Positions 60,943 through 64,000 of a stretch of DNA of 64,000 nt are shown here, one piece after another; the stretch's first letter is position 1; each line of letters opens with the position of its first letter. Location of the stretch: assembly GCF_007992435.1 (NCBI RefSeq), contig NZ_BKAG01000006.1, positions 124,001 to 188,000 of the forward strand, in the 5' to 3' direction. A program made the translations under genes and the position numbers. Under the pieces are notes generated by a model. That model saw only the letters and a list, made by a program, of their open reading frames with translations, did no database searches and was not told the origin of the DNA. This stretch comes from Prosthecobacter gellanilyticus. GTDB taxonomy: Bacteria > Verrucomicrobiota > Verrucomicrobiia > Verrucomicrobiales > Verrucomicrobiaceae.

Positions 60943-62385
60943 ATGAGCAAAAAAAGTGACTTCGGATTGATCGGCCTCGCAGTGATGGGCCAGAACCTCG
61001 TTCTCAACGTGGAAAGCCGCGGCTTCCAGGTTTCCGTCTACAACCGCACCACCAGCGTGACGGATGAGTTCGTCGCCAAACACCCCGGCAAGGCCCTCGT
61101 CGCCGCCCATACCCTTGAAGAGTTCGTCCAGAGCCTGGCCACTCCCCGCAAGATCCACATCATGGTGAAGTCCACCGCCGTGAAGGACACCGATCGCGAC
61201 GCCGTGGACGCCGTGATCGAGCAGCTCATCCCCCTCCTCGACCAGGGTGACATCGTCATCGACGGCGGCAACAGCTTCTACCAGACCACCGAGCGCCGTG
61301 ACACCTACCTCGCCGAAAAAGGCCTCCGCTTCATCGGCGCTGGCGTCTCCGGCGGTGAAGAAGGCGCCCGCAAAGGCCCCTCCATCATGCCTGGCGGCCC
61401 TGCCAGCACCTGGGAAGTCATGAAGCCCATCTTTGAAAGCATCGCCGCTAAAGTGGATGGCGAGCCTTGCGTGATCCACATCGGCCCTGGCGGCGCAGGT
61501 CACTACGTGAAGATGATCCACAACGGCATCGAATACGGTGACATGCAGCTCATCTGCGAAGCCTACAACATCTTCAAGGCCGCTGGCTTCACCACGGACG
61601 AGATGGCCAAGGTCTTCAACGACTGGAACGAAGGCGACATGCAGAGCTACCTCATCCAGATCACCGGCAAGGCCCTGGAGCAGAAGGACGCTGAAACCGG
61701 CAAGTCCATCGTCGAGCTCATCGTCGACAAAGCCGGCCAGAAAGGCACCGGCCAGTGGACCCTTCTCAACGCCGCTGAAAACGCCGTCGTGATCTCCACC
61801 ATCAACGCCGCTGTCGAAGCCCGCATCCTTTCCTCCAAGAAGAAAGCCCGCGTCGCCGCCAGCAAGGAACTCACCGGCCCGACCGTCAACATCACCGGTG
61901 ACAAGGCCGAGCTCGTCAAGAAGGTGCACGACGCCCTCTACGCCTCCAAAGTCATCTCCTACGCCCAGGGCCTCGACCTCATCAAGACCACCGGCGAAAG
62001 CAAGAAGTGGAACCTCGACCTCGGTCGCATCGCCGCCATCTGGCGTGGGGGTTGCATCATCCGCGCCCGCTTCCTCAACAAGATCACCGAAGCCTACCGT
62101 GAGAACGCTGAACTCAGCAACCTCATGCTCGCCCCCTTCTTCAAGGATCTCCTCAGCAAGACCCAGCAGAACTGGCGTGAAGTGGTGTCCCTCGCCACCC
62201 TGAACGGCATCCCCGTCCCGGCCTTCTCCGCCTCCCTGGGTTACTACGACAGCTACCGCGCCGAGCGCCTGCCAGCGAACCTGCTCCAGGCCCAGCGCGA
62301 CTTCTTCGGTGCTCACACCTATGAGCGCACCGACAAGCCCGAAGGCCAGTTCTTCCACACCGAGTGGCCAGAAGTGATCGGCTGA
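60943..62385 (+). CDS. gnd: 6-phosphogluconate dehydrogenase (decarboxylating)
   Basis: 480 residues, the full length of the long-chain Gnd type. The NADP-binding motif GLAVMGQNLVLN lies at about 10-21; VYNRTTSVTDEF follows; the active-site segment is IDGGNSFYQTTERRD and IGAGVSGGEEGARKGPSIMP, with the catalytic Lys in HYVKMIHNGIEYGDMQLICE; SASLGYYDSYR and a C-terminal ANLLQAQRDFFGAHTYER tail complete the family. It oxidises 6-phosphogluconate to ribulose-5-phosphate, CO2 and NADPH in the cytosol. Third-position C is much preferred (ATC, CTC, GCC, AAG), unlike neighbouring genes, which suggests high expression. A strong terminator follows. Confidence 0.98.
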   Translation: MSKKSDFGLIGLAVMGQNLVLNVESRGFQVSVYNRTTSVTDEFVAKHPGKALVAAHTLEEFVQSLATPRKIHIMVKSTAVKDTDRDAVDAVIEQLIPLLDQGDIVIDGGNSFYQTTERRDTYLAEKGLRFIGAGVSGGEEGARKGPSIMPGGPASTWEVMKPIFESIAAKVDGEPCVIHIGPGGAGHYVKMIHNGIEYGDMQLICEAYNIFKAAGFTTDEMAKVFNDWNEGDMQSYLIQITGKALEQKDAETGKSIVELIVDKAGQKGTGQWTLLNAAENAVVISTINAAVEARILSSKKKARVAASKELTGPTVNITGDKAELVKKVHDALYASKVISYAQGLDLIKTTGESKKWNLDLGRIAAIWRGGCIIRARFLNKITEAYRENAELSNLMLAPFFKDLLSKTQQNWREVVSLATLNGIPVPAFSASLGYYDSYRAERLPANLLQAQRDFFGAHTYERTDKPEGQFFHTEWPEVIG

Positions 62386-62436
62386 TGACGTAAAGCGAGT
62401 TTTCCAACTCGCTTAGAAAAATCGTTCCACCCCCAA

Positions 62437-62466
62437 GGCGGCTGAGGCAACTCAGCCGCCTTTTTT
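62437..62466 (+). terminator. Intrinsic terminator of gnd
   Basis: A perfect 10-bp stem GGCGGCTGAG / CTCAGCCGCC with GCAA tetraloop and TTTTTT tail, 52 bp after the gnd stop. Confidence 0.93.
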
Positions 62467-63045
62467 CATGCAAAGTACTCATGCGCTTCAGCGCGTGACC
62501 ACCCAGCGAACCCACGATCAGCGGCGGCCCCTCAACCTTGATCCACCTGGATCTGGCTAGATTGACCTTCCTGGCTCCTCCCCCCCTCTCCCCATCTCCT
62601 GTGAAAAAGAGGCCGGATCTGGTCGGATCCACTCGGATTGCCCAAAGCGGAGCGCGAGTGTCCTCACGCGCAGCCCCCCTCAGACTCTCTTCACCTTGAT
62701 CCACTCGGATCAGGTCGGATCCACTCGGATCGCCTCCTTCTGAAACCACCGTTAACAACCGTAAACGGCTCCCCGGTTCCCGCCCCCCCTTTCCGCGTCT
62801 TCCGTGTATTCCGTGTATTCCGTAGGCCCACCCTCCGGCTCTGACTCCCCTCGGAAAAACCACCGCAAACAATCGTAAACCACTGCAAACGACCGCAAAC
62901 GGCCTTGGTCATGGGTTCCTGGTCCTTGATGATTCCACACATAGCCCTTCACTGTCCACGATCTACCTCCGCGCTACAACGGACCCAAGCGGACCCTTTG
63001 GACATCATCCGTCCTCCTTCAAACTTTCGCGAACCCGCCTAACAA
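62467..63045. repeat. Repeat-rich non-coding region
   Basis: About 580 bp without a believable gene, built from short repeated words: GGATCCACTCGGAT-type units at 62625-62640, 62698-62715 and 62716-62732 (and a relative near 62540), a TTCCGTGTATTCCGTGTATT tandem at 62801-62823, and (A)CCGTAAAC / CCGCAAAC words near 62756, 62863, 62875 and 62893. The open frames on both strands share these peptides and look spurious. Confidence 0.65.
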
Positions 63046-63270
63046 CTATTTCAATCTTCCATTCTTCCTCGGCTTCTCATACGGACTCTCAAAAATCTGG
63101 TCGATCGGCAGGTCAAACACCGCCGCGATGCGGTAGGCCAGATCGAGTGAAGGCGAATGCTTCTCCGTCTCCAGCGCATTCACCGCCTGGCGTGACACAC
63201 CGAGCTGCTGGCTGAGGTCTTCCTGCGTCATGCCGTGCTGGGCGCGCAGCACCTTGAGTTGGTTCTTCAT
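63046..63270 (-). CDS. XRE-family HTH regulator
   Basis: 74 residues, essentially one HTH_3 domain: LKVLRAQHGMTQEDLSQQLG then VSRQAVNALETEKHSPSLDL and FDLPIDQIFE. This is the compact YgzD/Xre type that usually regulates itself and a neighbouring membrane-protein gene. It starts 21 bp after the stop of the membrane-protein gene at 63292, on the same strand, so the two are one operon. Confidence 0.88.
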   Translation of the reverse strand: MKNQLKVLRAQHGMTQEDLSQQLGVSRQAVNALETEKHSPSLDLAYRIAAVFDLPIDQIFESPYEKPRKNGRLK

Positions 63271-63291
63271 CGGAAAAGGAAAGAGGTCAGC

Positions 63292-63702
63292 TCAGTTCGA
63301 ACTGCGGATGAAGGGAGACACCGCGCCATGCACCAGCCAGAACAGCGGATACATGAGAAAGCCCGGCGCATGCCAGGCCTGCGCATAGCTCTCCATGAAG
63401 CCCCAGGCGCAGGTGAGCGCCATCGTGATGCCGCTGCTCACAATGAACCTCCGCGCCATCACCGCGCGCATAAATTCATCCGCATCCCGCATATAAGCCA
63501 GCAGCGCCCAGATATGCCCCGCCAGCGGCGCCGCCACCACCAGCGCCAGCGCGATCGCCCCGCGCGGCTTTGCATCATCAAAAGCCCCAAAGATCGCCGC
63601 CATGTTCACCGCCACATAGCCCGCCAGAAACAGCGAGGAGCGGATCACATACTGACGACGAATCTGATCCTGCGAAAGATGGGAAGGCGATAGTGCAGTC
63701 AT
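63292..63702 (-). CDS. Small membrane protein paired with the XRE regulator
   Basis: 136 residues with four predicted membrane segments (about 20-40 SSLFLAGYVAVNMAAIFGAF, 48-70 GAIALALVVAAPLAGHIWAL, 86-106 RFIVSSGITMALTCAWGFME, 112-130). No enzyme motif is recognised. It is first gene of a two-gene minus-strand operon with a compact XRE regulator; such pairs are common and of unclear function. Three direct repeats upstream (63762-63829) may be the operator. Confidence 0.7.
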   Translation of the reverse strand: MTALSPSHLSQDQIRRQYVIRSSLFLAGYVAVNMAAIFGAFDDAKPRGAIALALVVAAPLAGHIWALLAYMRDADEFMRAVMARRFIVSSGITMALTCAWGFMESYAQAWHAPGFLMYPLFWLVHGAVSPFIRSSN

Positions 63703-64000
63703 AAGATCTTCAGAGTTGAGTTAACTGGATTGACTTGATTGTTAGGCGAACCGTTTCGCCTGTGTAAGGTTATCTTGACATAAACGCCGTGTTAAGTCAA
63801 CATGACTTTGTGTAAAGGTAACGCGACATTCTGAATCGCGGTAAAAAACGGTCCAGGCGGACATTGCCTCCATCCAAGAGAACCCGCGTGACACCAACCG
63901 ATGCAGAAGCTCACAGCGCCAAAGGAGCGCGGCGATTCACCCCGCAGCAGTGTGTTTCGCCCCCATGTATCGAGCAACCCTTATGACTGCTTCAAACCCG
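63703..64000. other. Upstream region of the XRE operon to window end
   Basis: 298 bp. It holds the operator-like repeats (63762-63829), a GGCGAA..TTCGCC hairpin (63745-63760) and a GTTAGGC word (63741). An ATG at 63983 opens a plus-strand frame to the window end (MTASNP) that could be the start of the next gene, without other support. Confidence 0.4.
63762..63829 (-). promoter_or_regulatory. Probable operator: three direct repeats
   Basis: Three related 20-mers: GTGTAAGGTTATCTTGACAT (63762-63781), GTGTTAAGTCAACATGACTT (63789-63808) and GTGTAAAGGTAACGCGACAT (63810-63829). Each is an imperfect dyad (TGTAAG...CTTGACA type); the middle one contains AAGTCA-ACA-TGACTT. On the minus strand a TTGACT followed about 18 bp later by AAGATA could be the promoter they control. 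Confidence 0.5.

Larger units (their letters stand above)
2579..63747. repeat. Dispersed word GTTAGGC/GCCTAAC (and GTTAGGT)
   Basis: Hand count of the exact 7-mer, starts: 3039, 3501, 7343, 7922, 11918, 13370, 15348, 15877, 17994, 19432, 21147, 22971, 25782, 29554, 31602, 32499, 45584, 50523, 53175, 54017, 57537, 58886, 60362, 63037 and 63741; the T variant at 2579, 24897, 26085, 35887, 36965, 39855, 41034, 42209, 49630 and 57377. The 5' context is often TTT or TTG (TTKGTTAGGC). Most copies are inside genes, read as LLG or PN(Q/K/E). Confidence 0.6.

Noticed and set aside
60874..62358. Minus-strand frame of 494 residues opposite gnd
   Set aside because: It is the antisense shadow of the strongly C-ending codons of gnd; composition is biased (Gly/Ala/Asp/Val) and no domain is recognisable.
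62756..62900. Possible CRISPR-like array (CCGTAAAC/CCGCAAAC words)
   Set aside because: Words are only 8-10 bp, irregularly spaced and degenerate; no repeat-spacer regularity and no cas genes.

Overview
The window looks like a chromosomal segment of a heterotrophic Verrucomicrobiota bacterium, probably of the Verrucomicrobiaceae (Prosthecobacter/Verrucomicrobium type). This is inferred from a high-GC genome rich in secreted beta-helix, LamG, DUF1080 and SGNH proteins, a planctomycete/verrucomicrobial cytochrome protein (PSCyt1-DUF1549-DUF1553), a class II terpene cyclase and glycogen metabolism. No rRNA, CRISPR array, phage module or intact insertion sequence was seen. All similarity statements come from recognising families in the translated sequence, not from a search.

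Layout. 1-8363: four tandem, mostly 4-bp-overlapping genes for large membrane proteins of ABC-2 permease type, in two alternating paralogous kinds. 8364-12703: a structured intergenic region, a lipoprotein, metX, a beta-helix protein and an FMN reductase. 12804-23340: secreted or sugar-related proteins (beta-propeller, two beta-helix/LamG proteins, oligogalacturonate-lyase-like propeller) plus an amidohydrolase-aminotransferase fusion whose linker is encoded by a palindromic repeat. 23559-30163: a secreted hypothetical, a cytochrome/DUF1553 protein, a YmdB-type phosphodiesterase, an SDR, an SGNH hydrolase and a DUF1080 protein. 30210-34221 (minus): RraA-like protein, HpcH/HpaI aldolase, SDR and sodium:solute symporter, a likely sugar-acid catabolic operon. 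34589-35830: a secreted, disordered protein with 13-residue repeats.

35974-42058 (minus) is the most interesting block. A 4-hydroxyproline epimerase/proline racemase overlaps an S9 peptidase that carries a VHL-beta-like domain. The residues matching the human VHL hydroxyproline pocket are kept except for one Ser to Thr change. Next comes a dipeptidyl-peptidase-IV-like protein fused to an N-terminal anthrax-lethal-factor-like zinc peptidase. I read this as a candidate system for degrading hydroxyproline-rich (collagen-like) peptides.

42328-53169: SirB1-type protein, glycosyltransferase plus glgB, a cyclic-nucleotide-binding protein, an SGNH hydrolase, a class II terpene cyclase, a ROK regulator, a lipoprotein and RppH. 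53202-59595: a Pro/Ala-rich membrane protein, tRNA-Gln, a half tRNA-Gln copy, small lower-GC genes, a frameshifted secreted gene, a PIG-L deacetylase, a SUKH-like membrane protein and a tail-to-tail hicA/hicB pair. 59648-64000: an OmpA-like protein divergent from gnd, a 660-bp repeat-rich gap, and an XRE regulator plus membrane protein behind an operator with three direct repeats.

Several families of short dispersed repeats lie between genes, and a 7-bp word GTTAGGC/GCCTAAC (or GTTAGGT) recurs about 35 times, mostly inside genes.
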